Positions 11,551 to 23,265 of a DNA stretch of 64,000 bases are shown in pieces (the first letter of the stretch is position 1; each line of letters starts with the position of its first letter). The notes under the pieces were generated by a model. It was given only the letters and a program-made list of their open reading frames with translations. It had not been told where the DNA came from and searched no databases. Origin of the DNA: Primulina eburnea (lineage: Eukaryota; Streptophyta; Magnoliopsida; Lamiales; Gesneriaceae); assembly GCF_022965805.1 (NCBI RefSeq), contig NC_133110.1:33134790-33198789 (forward strand), written 5' to 3'. Both the position numbers and the translations under genes were made by a program.

Positions 11551-12887
11551 ATTACCAAAAGCATATATTTGCAAAGATAAAAACTGCATTTTAACCAGTT
11601 TTTTTATTGGCAAAAGATATTTCTAGTCAACTTATACTTGAACTTCCTTTTATATATCAAATTTTTCCTTTAACTTATGTTAATGAAATAGGTATTATAG
11701 GACTTTTCAAGGTAGCCCTATTTTCTTTCAGTTTATAACTAAACCTGTTCATAGAATTTTAAATGAATTACAAAAAAAGATTGATAGAAAAAAATTTCAA
11801 ATTAATTCTTTAAAAGAAGAAGTAAAAATTAATTATAGATGATAAATTACAAAATTCTAAGTTACAGGAAAAAATTAAACTTATTTATAATAAATTTTCA
11901 TTAAAAATATGTAATGATCTTCCAAATGCTTTTTGGAATCGTAAAATGCATATTATTTATCTTCCATATAAAGAGAATTTTGGAGAAAAAAATATTCCTA
12001 TCAAGGCTCGTCATTGTCAAATGAATTATGGATATTTAGAATTATGTAAAAATGAAATTCATTCTTAATTTATTAGAAAAAAGTTTAATAAAACCTTCTC
12101 AATCTCCTTGGTCTTGTACTTCTTTCTATGTCAATAAACATTCTGAGCAGGAAAGAGGAGTTCCTAGATTAGTCATAAACTACAAACCCCTTAATAAGGT
12201 TTTAAATTGATTAGAAATCTTATTCTAAATAAAAAAGATTTACTAGATATACTTGTTCATGCTATTATATTTTCAAAATTTGATTTAAAATCATGATTTT
12301 GACAGATTCAAATAAAAGAATATGATAGATATAAAACAATCTTTAATGTTCCAATAAGACATTATGAATAAAATGTAATGACATTTGGCTTAAAAAATGT
12401 CCCTTCAGAATTTCATCAAATTATGAATGATAATTTTTATTCTTATAACAATTTTATAATTCTTTATATAGATGCTATTTTAGTATTTTCTAATGATATT
12501 GAAACTCATTTTAAACATTTAGATATGTTTAAAAATATTATCATTCAAAATGACCCTGTTATATCAAAATCCAAAATGATTTTGTTTCAAACCAATATTA
12601 GATTTTTTGGTTATATGATTGAAAAAGGAAAAATAATTCTTATTCGAAGAAGTACTGAATTGGTTCAAAATTCCCTGACATTATAACTGAAAAACTTAGT
12701 TACAAAGATTTTTAGGAAGTTTAAATTATATTTCTCCTTATATTAAAAATCTTACTAATGATTCTGCTATCATATATGATAGATTAAAGAAAAATTCTTT
12801 AATTTGGTCTAATAAACATACTGAAGCAATTAAAAATATTAAAGAAAAATTTAAAAATCTCCCTTGTCTTATGCTTACTAATCCACA
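11551..12887 (+). pseudogene. Endogenous pararetrovirus protease-RT fragment, copy 1
   Basis: This segment repeats 24647-25984. It carries the reverse transcriptase of a Caulimoviridae-type virus: GVPRLVINYKPLNKV near 12165, MTFGLKNVPSEFHQIMND at 12378 and the catalytic loop at 12475-12486, which reads YIDA instead of YIDD. After it come FSNDIETHFKHLDMFKN and, at 12600-12625, RFFGYMIEKGKI. Several stops and frameshifts break the frame. Copy 2 keeps YIDD, so the loss here came after the duplication. It is a dead fossil; an LTR precedes it and the head of a Copia LTR follows. Confidence 0.8.
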
Positions 12888-12978
12888 TGATAGACTTAAT
12901 TTAATTGTGGTGATGAGAGTCAAAACCAGTAGATCGCGTTAGTAAAAACAGAAGACAATATAAAAGCAGAAGTTCTCG
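12888..12978 (+). repeat. First 91 bp of a Copia LTR, truncated
   Basis: TGATAGACTTAATTTAATTG and onward matches the LTR starts at 25985 and 39364. After GTTCTCG (12978) the sequence jumps into Athila gag. This is a recombination junction, not an insertion with a target duplication. Confidence 0.85.
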
Positions 12979-14120
12979 AGGTGTTATATGAGGCTTGGGA
13001 GTGATACAAAGAATTACTCAGGAAGTGTCTGAACCATGGATATGCTGATTGTGTGCAGATTGAGTTATTTTACAATGGTTTGGATGAGCCAACTAGAGGG
13101 AATGTGGATGCAGCCGCTGGAGCTACTATTTTCTCCAAAACACCTGACGAGGCTTATGAATTGCTTGAACAGATGACCAATAACAGTTACTAGTTGCCAA
13201 GTGAGAGATTTGGATCTAGGAAACCTGCTGGAGTGTATGCCGTAGACCCGATCACATCACTTACTGCATAGGTCTTGACATTGACCACACAGATTGCAGC
13301 GATGAACAAGGCAGACCAATCTACTTCTGATGTAGCACTGGTGACTGCCAAAGAAGAGCTTGTTGTGGAGGAAGCTCAGTACATCAACAACAATCGTGGC
13401 TATGGAGGATATCGGGGTAACCCTCCCCCTAATACTTATCATCCAAGTTTGAGGAATCACGATAATTTCTCTAATACGAACAACAATAACGTGTTGAATC
13501 CTCCACCGAGGTTCAATACATAGAAGGGGGAAGGAAAGCCATCTTTTGAGGATCTAGTCGGGACGTTTGTGGCTGATTCTGGGAAAAAAATGGCGAGAAC
13601 TGAGTCTCGTCTTGATTGCTTGGGACACACATGGGAAACATGGGTGCCACGATGAAATCCCTGGAAACACAGATTGGGCAACTAGCCAATGCTTTGAAAG
13701 ATCAGAATAGAGGACAGTTCCCAAGCAATACATAGGCAAATCCTAAGGAGCAATGCAAACCTGTCACACTGAGGAGTGGCAAGGAAATTGGAACCCCAGA
13801 CCCCACTGAAGAGAATGTAGAGATTCTTGTTGAGGAATATGATGAAAAGGGTGCAAGTGTTGGGAAAGAAAAAGTAGAGGGACCCAAGAAAGTGCTTGAA
13901 CAGCAACCTTTACCAAAGGTGAATCTTACGAATCCACAGAGGTTCAAGAAGAAATGGTTAGATGATCAGTTTGCGAAGTTCCTATAAATCTTCAAGAAAA
14001 TACACATTAACATCCCATTTGCTGATGCATTGGAACACATGCCCAATTACGCTAAGTTCATCAAGGATGTGATGTCCAAGAAGAGGAAACTTCAAGAATT
14101 TGAGACCGTGAAGCTAACCG
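12979..14120 (+). pseudogene. Athila gag, 5'-truncated and broken
   Basis: The fragment begins inside the motif LYEAWE, which in the minus-strand relative is about 150 residues into gag. It continues with DEPTRGNVDAAAGATIFSKT, a stretch ending ALTTQIA-like residues (LTLTTQIAAMNKADQST at 13275), GGYRGNPPPNTYHPSLR and NNNVLNPPPRFNT near 13400-13520. The C-terminal part, up to about 14120, is hydrophilic and leads into protease (HMPNYAKFIKDVMSKKRKL). Internal stops are visible, for example at 13194, 13270 and 13521. Gag would be the particle protein; this copy cannot make it. Confidence 0.8.
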
Positions 14121-14124
14121 AAGA

Positions 14125-14718
14125 GTGCAGTGCCATACTCCAAAGGAAGATACCACAAAAACTCAAAATCCAGGGAGTTTTACTATTCCTTGTGTTATTG
14201 GTGGTTCTAGAGTAAATAGAGCTTTATGTGATTTAGGTGCCAGTATTAATTTAATGTCTTTTTCTATTTACAGGACCTTGGAGCTTGGCGAGGTGAAGCC
14301 TAGCACTATTACTTTGCAGCTAGCAGACAGATCACTCACACCACGAGGGATAGTAGAGGATGTTCTGGTAAAGTTAGAAAAATTCATATTTCCTGCTGAT
14401 TTTGTTATTCTAGATATGGAAGAGGACCAGGAGACTCCGCTTATCTTTGGAAGGCCGTTCTTGGCCACCAGAAAAGCGTTGATTGATGTGCACAAGGGCG
14501 AGATCACATTGAGAGTAGGTGGAGATGCAGTGGTGTTCAACATCTACAACACCATCAGAGGACCAAATGTGGTAAGTACTTGTAATAGTATTGATAACAT
14601 TGATTCATGTCTATCTCAAGTGGGTGCAGGTAAGTTGACGAAAGACTCCTTGGAAAGATGCTTATTGGAATCAGCTTCCAAAGTGGATGAAGAGGATTGG
14701 GATGTGCGAGAGGAGTTA
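14125..14718 (+). pseudogene. Athila aspartic protease domain
   Basis: An uninterrupted frame carries FTIPCVIGGSRVNRALCDLG and ASINLMSFSIYRTL, with the catalytic triplet in the DLGA form common in Athila. The flap/core part is LTPRGIVEDVLVKLEKF and TPLIFGRPFLATRKALIDVH. The frame is shifted relative to the upstream gag (14030-14215). The next residues are cut by the solo LTR at 14719; the reading resumes after 16596. The domain would process gag-pol. Confidence 0.8.
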
Positions 14719-16596
14719 TGTGGGGCCCTTAACTCCTAATCGTTATTACAATGCAATCTGATTAGGGTTTAATTAATCACAGCGGAAAACGGGTTTAAAA
14801 TTTCTTTACAATGAGCCCAAAATATCTCTTCTGATATTTAAATACTAAAAATAGTATCTAAATTCAAATCATAAAACACGCCCACACGAAATCAAAACCA
14901 ATCACATACAAACAACTCATATCCTCGGGACATGCCCCAGTATATAGATATATATACATATATATACTGGGAACAAGACATAAACATAAACCTCAGCCCA
15001 AGCTGTGGCTTCCTCCAGAAGTGCCCTCCCTGGCCTCCTGATATCCTGGAGTACCTGCCATTGTCCACACACAAAGACAACAACAGCCCCCCTTGGGGGT
15101 GAGCAAAGCTCCGTATGGAACAACCAATCATATATACCACAGATATCTAAACAATGATATATGGTATGCAATGCATGTATGTCGTGGAGGTATCAGGTCA
15201 AATGCCCATCCACTGAGCACATGTCAGAATCAATCGAATCGCTATCAAATCAAATCAATGCTCGAGCTGGCACACCGGCCGATATGTGAATACACATATG
15301 ACAACGTCGACGAAGCGTCGTCAATCCCACATCTCATATCCAATCATATGGGGCCACAATTGTCTATGCTTTACGGGTCATATAATACCGGCATAGCGAT
15401 TGTGTTCACAAACCCCGGAATCCAATCAAATCATATCAGGGTATCCAAGGATCATAGCTCAACGTGCATGTCATGTATCGATGTATGCATAAAATGATGT
15501 GTGTTAACAAAACATTTATTTTATACATCGATACTCAAATCTCAATGTCATGTATGCTACATCAAATCATCAAATAGGCACATAGACACGTATTCCAATC
15601 CAATCCAATCAAATCAATCCAATCATATATCATATAATACAGATACCTGTCGTATGTTACCCGGTCGCAACATACCTCAATTCTTCGTTCCAATTGATGT
15701 AGCCTGAAGATACTGATATAATACTTGATCTACATCAATAACATATTCATTCCAATCAATAACACGCTTCAAAACCATTAATATGAGTTTCAAATATTAT
15801 TTGAAACTTCAAAAATTCATATCAAATCAAAATCATATCATAATTCAATTCCGACTTCGATTACGAGTTTATTGTCGGATATTCTACTACATATCAGAAA
15901 TTCAACTTCAAATACATGCTATTCCAGCACCTTGATATTTAAAGCTGCTGAAACCAGAAGAAAATTACCTCAGTCTGAAGCCCTCGACGCGAAGATCACA
16001 AATATATAATTTGTCTCGCGTTTAGACAACGTCTCGAAGTCAAATCGGAAGAAAGAATTTCGAAATCTCTCGTGCTTTCTCGAAGCTATGGTGAGAAATG
16101 AAGAAAGAAACGAAACAGAAGAATTTAAGCTTATCTCACCGCCTCTCGCGCTCGGGCGGTAGAATTCTCGCGCCCGAGCGCGAGACACTCTGCCCCCGAG
16201 TACAATTGCACCGCGCTCGGGCGGTAGGAAATTACCGCTCGGGCGCGGCATGTTCTGTCCGAGAACATGATTTACATCGCGCTCGGGCGGTAACAAACTA
16301 CCGCTCGGGCGCGAAGTATTCTGCCCGAATACTCTCCAACTCAACCCTGGCGCCCGGGCGGTCATTTTCTACCGCCCGGGCGCCGCACATTCTGTACAAA
16401 ATTTAAAATTTGTACTAATTTGGCGTCCGGCCTCCCAAATCAATTCATACCACCTCAATTCATATACAATATTCGTTTTCAATCTCATTTCTCAATTCAT
16501 TGTCACGATATACATCAATATACATAATCCATGACAATTTCATTAATTATCGATAATCATACAAGATTTGCGATAATATGATACACGGTCCTTACA
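14719..16596 (-). repeat. Solo LTR with AGTTA target duplication
   Basis: It starts TGTGGGGCCC and ends GGTCCTTACA, flanked by AGTTA at 14714-14718 and AGTTA at 16597-16601. Length is 1878 bp. The terminal words match those of the TGTGGGGACC...TTACA family at 41781-60538, whose coding strand is minus, so this LTR is also read minus. No internal sequence remains: it formed by LTR-LTR recombination. Confidence 0.9.
16149..16382. repeat. CGC-N4-GCG decamer array, TCGG/CCGG type
   Basis: Eight copies: CGCTCGGGCG at 16149, 16214, 16236, 16280 and 16302, CGCCCGAGCG at 16171, and CGCCCGGGCG at 16351 and 16373. Neighbours are arranged in pairs as GGCGGTA...TACCGC, so each pair could form a hairpin. 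It lies 214-447 bp from the LTR 5' end in minus sense. Confidence 0.85.
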
Positions 16597-19580
16597 AGTT
16601 ACTTGCTCTCAATGTGCTGCCTAAAGAAAAAATTGATGCCCAGCATGAAGAGTTACCTAAAGAGGCAAGTAAAAAGGTACCAAAAGCAACCCCTGAATTG
16701 AAGGAATTGCCGAATCACTTGTGTTACGCATTCTTAGATGAGAGTTCGTCCTACCCGGTAATTATATCTTCTGCTCTTACTATGGATGAGAAAGATAGGT
16801 TGTTGAGAGTGTTACGAGAGTTTAAATCTGCTTTGGGATAGACAATTTCTGATATAAAAGATATTAGCCCTACTGATTGTATGCATAAAATCTTGATGCA
16901 GGAATCTTATTCCCCCTATGTTGATCATCAGAGAAGGCTTAATCCAGTCATGAAATAAGTGGTGAGAGCTGAGGTATTAAAATTTTTAAATGCTGTAGTT
17001 ATTTATGCTATATCTGATAGTTCTTGGGTTTCACCAGTGCAAGTAGTGCCTAAGAAAGAGGGTATGACTGTGTTGAGGAATGAGTGGAATAAATTAATTT
17101 CAACTCGTCCAGTGACTGGTTGGCGAGTGTGCATAGATTGTAGGAAATTGATGATGCAACTAGGAAAGATCACTCCCCCTCCCCTTTATTGACCAGATGC
17201 TTGATAGAGTAGGTGGTTATCATTATTATTGCTTTTTAGATGGTTATCAGGTTACAATCAAATTGTCATAGCACCGGAGGACCAAGAAAAGACTACCTTC
17301 ACTTGACCCTATGGTACATTTGCTTTCAGGAGAATGCCATTTGGGCTTTGCAATTCACCTGCTACGTTTCAGAGGTGTATGATGGACATATTTTCCGACA
17401 TGGTGGAGGAAATCATGGAAGTTTTCATGGATGATATATCTATATTTGGATCATCTTTTGATCATTGTTTGTAGAATCTGACACTTGTTTTGCAGAGATG
17501 TCAGGCGAATAATCTAGTTTTGAATTGGGAGAAATCTCACTTCATGGTTCAAGAAGGTATTGTGTTTGGGCACAAGATTTCAGCCAAAGGAATGGAGGTG
17601 GACAGAGCCAAAGTCGCAGCAATTGAAAATCTCCCACAGTCGAAGAATGTGAAAGCGATCAGAAGTTTCTTGGGACATGCCGGATTTTATCGTCGCTATA
17701 TTAAAGATTTCATAAAAATTACTAGACCTTTATGTAATTTGTTGGAGAAAGATTCTACATTTATTTTTGACGATGATTGTTTGCAAGCATTTAACAGGAT
17801 CAAGACGGCGCTGATTTCTGCACCCATCATGATAGTGCCTGATTGGAGGGAGCCCTTTGAGCTCATGTACGATGCTAGCGACTATGCTGTGGGCGCAATA
17901 TTGGGACAAAGGCGAGACAAGATTTTCAAGGCTATCTACTATACAAGTCGCACACTTAATGCAGCCCAATAGAATTACACAACCACTGAGAAAGAGATGC
18001 TGGCAGTGGTGTTTGCATTCGACAAGTTCAGAACATATCTCATTGGCACCAAGGTAACTATTTTCACTGACCATACAGCTATTCGTTACTTGTTTGCCAA
18101 AAATGATTCAAAACCCAGGTTGATGCGATGGATACTCCTACTTCAAGAATTTGACTTTGAAGTCAAAGACAAGAAAGGCTGTGAGAACCATGTGGCAGAT
18201 CACTTGTCACGCCTAGAGCTGGAAGAGAGAACTGAAGGCGGAGCTATCAATGAGTCATTCCCAGACGAAAAACTCTTCAAGGTACATGTTACACATCATT
18301 GGTTTGCAGGTATAGCTAATTTTCTTGCTGCAGGTGAATTAGCACCAGATTTAACTCATCACAAAAAGAAGAAATTCCTTCATGATGCTAAGTTTTATTT
18401 GTGGGATGACCCCTTCGTGTTCAAGAGATGCGCTGATCAGATAATTAGACGATGTGTAGCAGAGGAAGAAGCAGGTACGATCCTAGAGCAGTGTCATTTC
18501 TCATCCTACGGTGGACACAATGGAGCATCTAAAACAAAAGCTAAGGTAATACAGTCAGGTTTCTATTGGCCTAATCTATTTAAGGAGAGTTATACCTTAG
18601 TAAAGTCATGTGATAAATGCCAAAGAGTTGGAAATATTTCTAGACGTCACGAGTTACCACTAACAAATATTTTGGAGGTGAAACTTTTTGATGTCTGAGG
18701 TATTGACTTTATGGGTCCATTCCCTTCCTCTTTCGGTCAATCTTATATCTTACTTGTTGTTGACTATGTTTCTAAATGGGTAGAAGCAATTGCCACCAGT
18801 ATTAATGATTCTCGAGTTGTTGTTAAATTTGTCCACAACAACATCTTTACAAGATTTGGAACGCCTAGTGCCATAATCAGTGATGAAGGTACACATTTCT
18901 GTAACAAAATTTTTAACTCACTGTTGGCTAAGTATGATTGAAGCATAGGGTGACACTGGCATACCACCCACAAGCTAATGGGAAAGCACAAATATCCAAC
19001 CGGGAGATCAAGAAGATCTTAGAAAAAACAGTGAAGACAAACCGGAAGGATTGAGCGATTAAGCTAGATGATGCCTTATGGGCATACAGGACTGCATACA
19101 AGACACCTATCGGGATGTCGCCTTATAGGTTGATCTTTGGGAAAGCTTGTCATCTACCTTTGGAACTGGAGCACATGGCCTTCTGGGCTGTGAAAAAGCT
19201 GAATTTTGATATGGGGGCAGCTGGTGAGCAACGACTGTTGCAATGAACAAGATGGAAGAATTCAGGAATGATGCATACGAAAATGCAATGATGTACAAAG
19301 AACATATCAAGAAATTGCATGACAGACAGATTCTTCTACGAGACTTTGAACCAGGACAACAATTGTTATTGTTCAATTCTCGACTGAGGTTGTTTCCTGG
19401 TAAGTTAAATCACGATGGCCTGGACCATTCATAGTGAAAACAGTGTATCCACATGGGCCAATTGAGCTTGAATGCAACAATGGTTAGACATTTAAAGTAA
19501 ATGGTCAAAGGGTCAAGCATTACTTTGGAAGTGAAGTGAGACACATGGACAACAATCCACTTGGAGAATCGAAGTAGAAA
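16597..19580 (+). pseudogene. Athila RT, RNase H and integrase, broken
   Basis: RT: WVSPVQVVPKKEGMTV (17025), GWRVCIDCRKL (17120), catalytic FMDD at 17424-17435, then KSHFMVQEGIVFGHKIS and SFLGHAGFYRRYIKDF. RNase [36 protein letters not shown] and [10 protein letters not shown]. Integrase: zinc-finger end CDKCQRVG, then after a stop [36 protein letters not shown], and [19 protein letters not shown], so the D-D-E residues are visible. Several stops and frameshifts occur (about 16839, 16956, 17190, 17971, 18697, 18939, 19243). Together these domains would copy and insert the element; none can be made whole here. Confidence 0.9.
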
Positions 19581-19782
19581 GAAGAAAGTCAGGCTGATGA
19601 CTATAAACTAAGCGTTGTGTGGGAGGTAACCCATAATTATCTTTAGCATTCGTTTATTTTATTTTATTTTATTTTAACTCCTTTTTGTTAATTTTATTTT
19701 CCTTTATTTAAGTATTGATTTGAAATATATTTTTTTGCACGTGTGAAAAAAAAAACAAAAAATTGATGGACAGTGTGCATCG

Positions 19783-20000
19783 CGCATATGCGCAATTTAT
19801 TTTCACGCACATGCGCGACGCCCAACTCGGAAGGCAGAGGAGGCCGCGCAAACACTCGGAAGGCAGAGAACTTCGTGCATATACGCCACTAATGGGCGCG
19901 CATATGCGCGATATGACGACAAAGCTGGACAGTAACCTCGGCACATATGCGAGGGTTAGGGCGCGCATATTCGCGCGACCTAGTTTTTGTTTTAAAAAGA
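19783..20000 (+). promoter_or_regulatory. Internal promoter-like block before the env-position ORF
   Basis: CGCATATGCG at 19783 and 19899, CGCACATGCG at 19806, CACATATGCG at 19942 and CGCATATTCG at 19964 are followed 17 bp later by TTTTAAAAAGA at 19990. This repeats the array-plus-TATA-like layout of the U3 in the same element's LTR (23470-23740). The leader to the next ATG is about 420 bp. A promoter for the downstream ORF is an inference. Confidence 0.5.
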
Positions 20001-20417
20001 GGGGCAAGAGCCCTTCTTCAGAAATCACAGCAGCCGCCCCCTTCTCCCGAAATCACACAGCCGCCTCCCTCATTAGAAACACGGACCGTCGGCGTCCCTC
20101 TTTGAAAGCTACACTTCGAAGCTTCAATCACCGCCAGATTCCGACCATACTCTGACTTTCATTCGCTCTCTGGTGCAAGTAAGGGGTTTTCTCCAAATTT
20201 TGTTCAATCCGTCGTAATAGTTAGAATTGGTGTTCGATCTATTTGGGGAACTTTTGAATTGTGACTTGGGTACTTCGATTTGTTCTAAATCATTTTGTGA
20301 TTGGGTTGTACGTTGCGTTGCTAATCGGACTTGTTGGTGTGGTGAGATTGTATTTGCTCTGCTACTCGATTATTTGAATTCTGTGAGTGGGTCTGAGCAT
20401 TGGCATTATTGTATCCC

Positions 20418-21406
20418 ATGGCGCCGGAAAGAAAATCGAAAAAGGGTGCCTCTTCCTCCTCCAGTTTTGATTCTCATAGGTTCTGGAATGAGGAGGCCAA
20501 AAAAGTATATGATAGCTCTATGACACGGCCCATCATCCCGGAATGGGGGTTCAATTTGTCAATTCCACATGGTGTTATAATAGAGGAACTGGACCGTCGA
20601 GGATGGGTTGAATTCGCTCAACACCCTGTGGATGCTGTTATCTCGGTTGTGCGAGAATTCTATGTCAACCTCCGGATTCGGCATGACGAGTCTAAAGTCT
20701 TGGTCCGAGGTAAATTGGTGTTGTTCGACTCTCGAACAATCAATATGCTCTTTGAGATGCCCAGCTTCGACCATGACGAGTACAATGAATTCCTCGAAGC
20801 AGGTGTTGATTGTACAAAGGTCATTCGGACCATATGTCAAGCCGGCGCTGCCTGGAAAATGAGCTCAAGCAGGCATATTTCTTTAAAGAAATCCTACATG
20901 GGCCCTAACGCATGTGCTTGTACATCCTTTGTACTGGCCCAGATTCTCCCGTCCTCGCACTATTACGATGTCAACAAAGACAAAGCTGCGTTGGTCTATG
21001 CTATTCTGATGGGAAAATCAGTTGATATGGGGAAAATATCTATGTATCGATTATGAGAGCCGGCGCAGGGTTAGCCACGGTTGCTCTTCCTTGTCCTCAT
21101 ATTGTTACCGAGCTATGCCGACAGGCTGGCGTATCATGGGCCTCTGATGAACCAGTGCTAAAGCCGAAGGCCCCCATTGTTGTCTTCTTTGGAGCCGCCT
21201 CCTATATTCCCCATGAGTTTCCGGATGAAGAGAAGATCTCACAGCCACAGCTTCCACCACCACCACCTGCAGCAGCCAGACAGAGCAGGGGAGACAGATT
21301 TCGACAACTAGAAAGCGAGATGCAGGACCAGAGGAGGTTACTGGTTGAGCAGCGCGAGGTGCTGGATTCCCTTCAGTTCCGTACCGACCATTTATGGGTT
21401 ATATGA
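20418..21406 (+). pseudogene. Env-position ORF of Athila (plant transposon protein domain)
   Basis: The ATG at 20418 opens a reading frame starting MAPERKSKKGASSSSS, followed by the pattern HRFWNEEAKKVYDSSM, GWVEFAQHPVDAVISVVREF, VRGKLVLFDSRTINMLF and ALVYAILMGKSVDMGKIS. This resembles the 'putative plant transposon protein' domain that plant Gypsy elements carry after integrase. At about 21050 the frame shifts by one and continues as IVTELCRQAGVSW, a proline-rich stretch and a coiled-coil-like tail (RFRQLESEMQDQRRLLVEQR), ending at 21406. Its function is unknown; the position suggests the env slot, but no signal peptide or membrane segment is visible. I chose 20418 as the first ATG of the frame. 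Confidence 0.65.
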
Positions 21407-23250
21407 TGAACTTCACTTTCGTGCTTGCTTAGCGTTTTCCACCTATAGGTCCAGAGGATCCAAAATGTTTCCCCAGCCACCGGTATGGCCACCACAGTAT
21501 CCAGGCCCCACCCCAGAACATGGATGAGGATGACGACGATGGTGATGGCGAGCACTGACGCTCGTCATGGGAGGTATGATTGTTCCGTTTTTTCCTGTTT
21601 ATACATTTAGGACAATGCATACTTTAAGTTTGGGGGTACGATTTGACATTTTGATTCTTTCATGTGGGTGCAATTTTTTTACTGAGTCGGTAGTGATATT
21701 GGAAAAAAAATTATTTATTTTTCCATTTTTAGTGCTTACATTGTCATAGTTATGGAATTAAGGTAATAGCCAATCAGTGATGAGATTTGACCTGACATAG
21801 ATGTTGTCCATGATTACGAGTCTAAATACAAGCTATATTTACTTAAACGTTTACACCCTAATTCACGATTGCTATCTTGTTGATACATCCGATGTCAAGA
21901 AAGTGTTCATGTGATTTGTGATTTGGAATTTGTGGATGGACTCTAAAACATACATGTTGATTACTTGTTGTTGAGTTATGTGTTCACTAACACAAAGATG
22001 ATCCAGGCAGCCTTTGAATTATATTGGGCATGTTTTCCTTGAAGAATTTGTCAATTGCTTCCCCTTTGAGCTTAAATGAGAATGAGATGGGTGATTTGTT
22101 CTGTTTGAGTATACCCAAAAGCATGATCTATCTGTGTTTGTTGATTGGTAGACTGAAGGTAGTCTAGAACTTGGTTTGGCACTCTTCGAGGCGAGATACG
22201 GGTATTGTGTGATTTAGGGATGATTTAGGCAATTTTTGGAACGTTTGAGCCTTTTAAGCCTACCCATAACATTGTATTAGACCATAGTGTCCCATTTTTG
22301 AGTTTATTGAAAATCGAATGGAGTGTGCCAAGGCACACAAGAGCTCCCATTCGTATCAATTCTAAATCCCTACGTCAACTATCGAATTTTGATCATGTAC
22401 ACTAGTATCTCTCGAAAAAATTGAGAGAAAATGAATCTGTGTATCACTAAAAAAGTTCTTCTCCCTTGTGCGCGTATAAAAATTTCATCGAAAAAGAGGA
22501 AAAGATGAAAAGAAAGAAATGAATTTCTGGGAAAAAAAGAAGAAAAGGGAGAAGGGAAAAGTTGAATAAAGAATAAAGGAGTATGACGTGTTGATACTAA
22601 AAATAGGAGACAATGGTAAAGATATTGTGACAAGGCAAGTGGAAGTGAAACAAGAGAAAGCGGGAGAAGCGTGTTGAAAAATAAGCTGGTTTGTTTCTCT
22701 CACTTTTGATTCCCTATTTTCATTTGTAGCCATTAGACGTAGCCTAACGTTATAAGCTTAAAAGACCTATTAACCAAGTCACATGTACCCAATATACTAG
22801 TGGAGAAGAGTTGCCAAAGCTAAGCCTATGGACATTTGAAAAATTCCGTCGATAAACAAGGAATTTGATTGTGTACACATGCACATCTCATGATATTGGA
22901 TTTTGTTTGGTTAATAATGTCCTTTTAATTGCCATCTGTTTAGCCAAATGATATTCTATAAGTCTTGTTGATTGGTGAAGGTAAATTTGTATCTCAATGA
23001 CTTTGTTAATTATATGTGTGTCAAGGAGTCCAGAATTTTATGAGATACAAATTTACCTTCACACACGCACGTGAACTATGAGTACTATAGCATGTGTTTG
23101 ATTCAATATGATGGGACTGTAATATCTGAGGCTAGTGGCTATCCTTTTATTCCACAACTCTTGTTCGTTCAGTTACATTCTTTAGGATGTGTTAAGTTTA
23201 GTCTAGCTAATGTTTTTTTATTTTATTTTGCTCGGGACTAGTAAAAGTTC
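21407..23250 (+). other. 3' non-coding region of the Athila element
   Basis: A long AT-rich stretch without credible coding. It contains CTTTAAGTTTGGGGGTACG at 21623-21641, a phrase usual after the last ORF in this lineage, a short perfect hairpin at 22323-22338 (GTGTGCC AA GGCACAC) and a 22-bp inverted repeat at 22975-23062. Confidence 0.6.
22975..23062. repeat. 22-bp perfect inverted repeat with 44-nt loop
   Basis: Arm 22975-22996 (starts GTGAAGGTAAATTTG) is exactly complementary to arm 23041-23062 (ends CAAATTTACCTTCAC). It lies in the 3' non-coding part of the Athila transcript. Confidence 0.9.
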
Positions 23251-23265
23251 AAGTTTGAAGAGATT

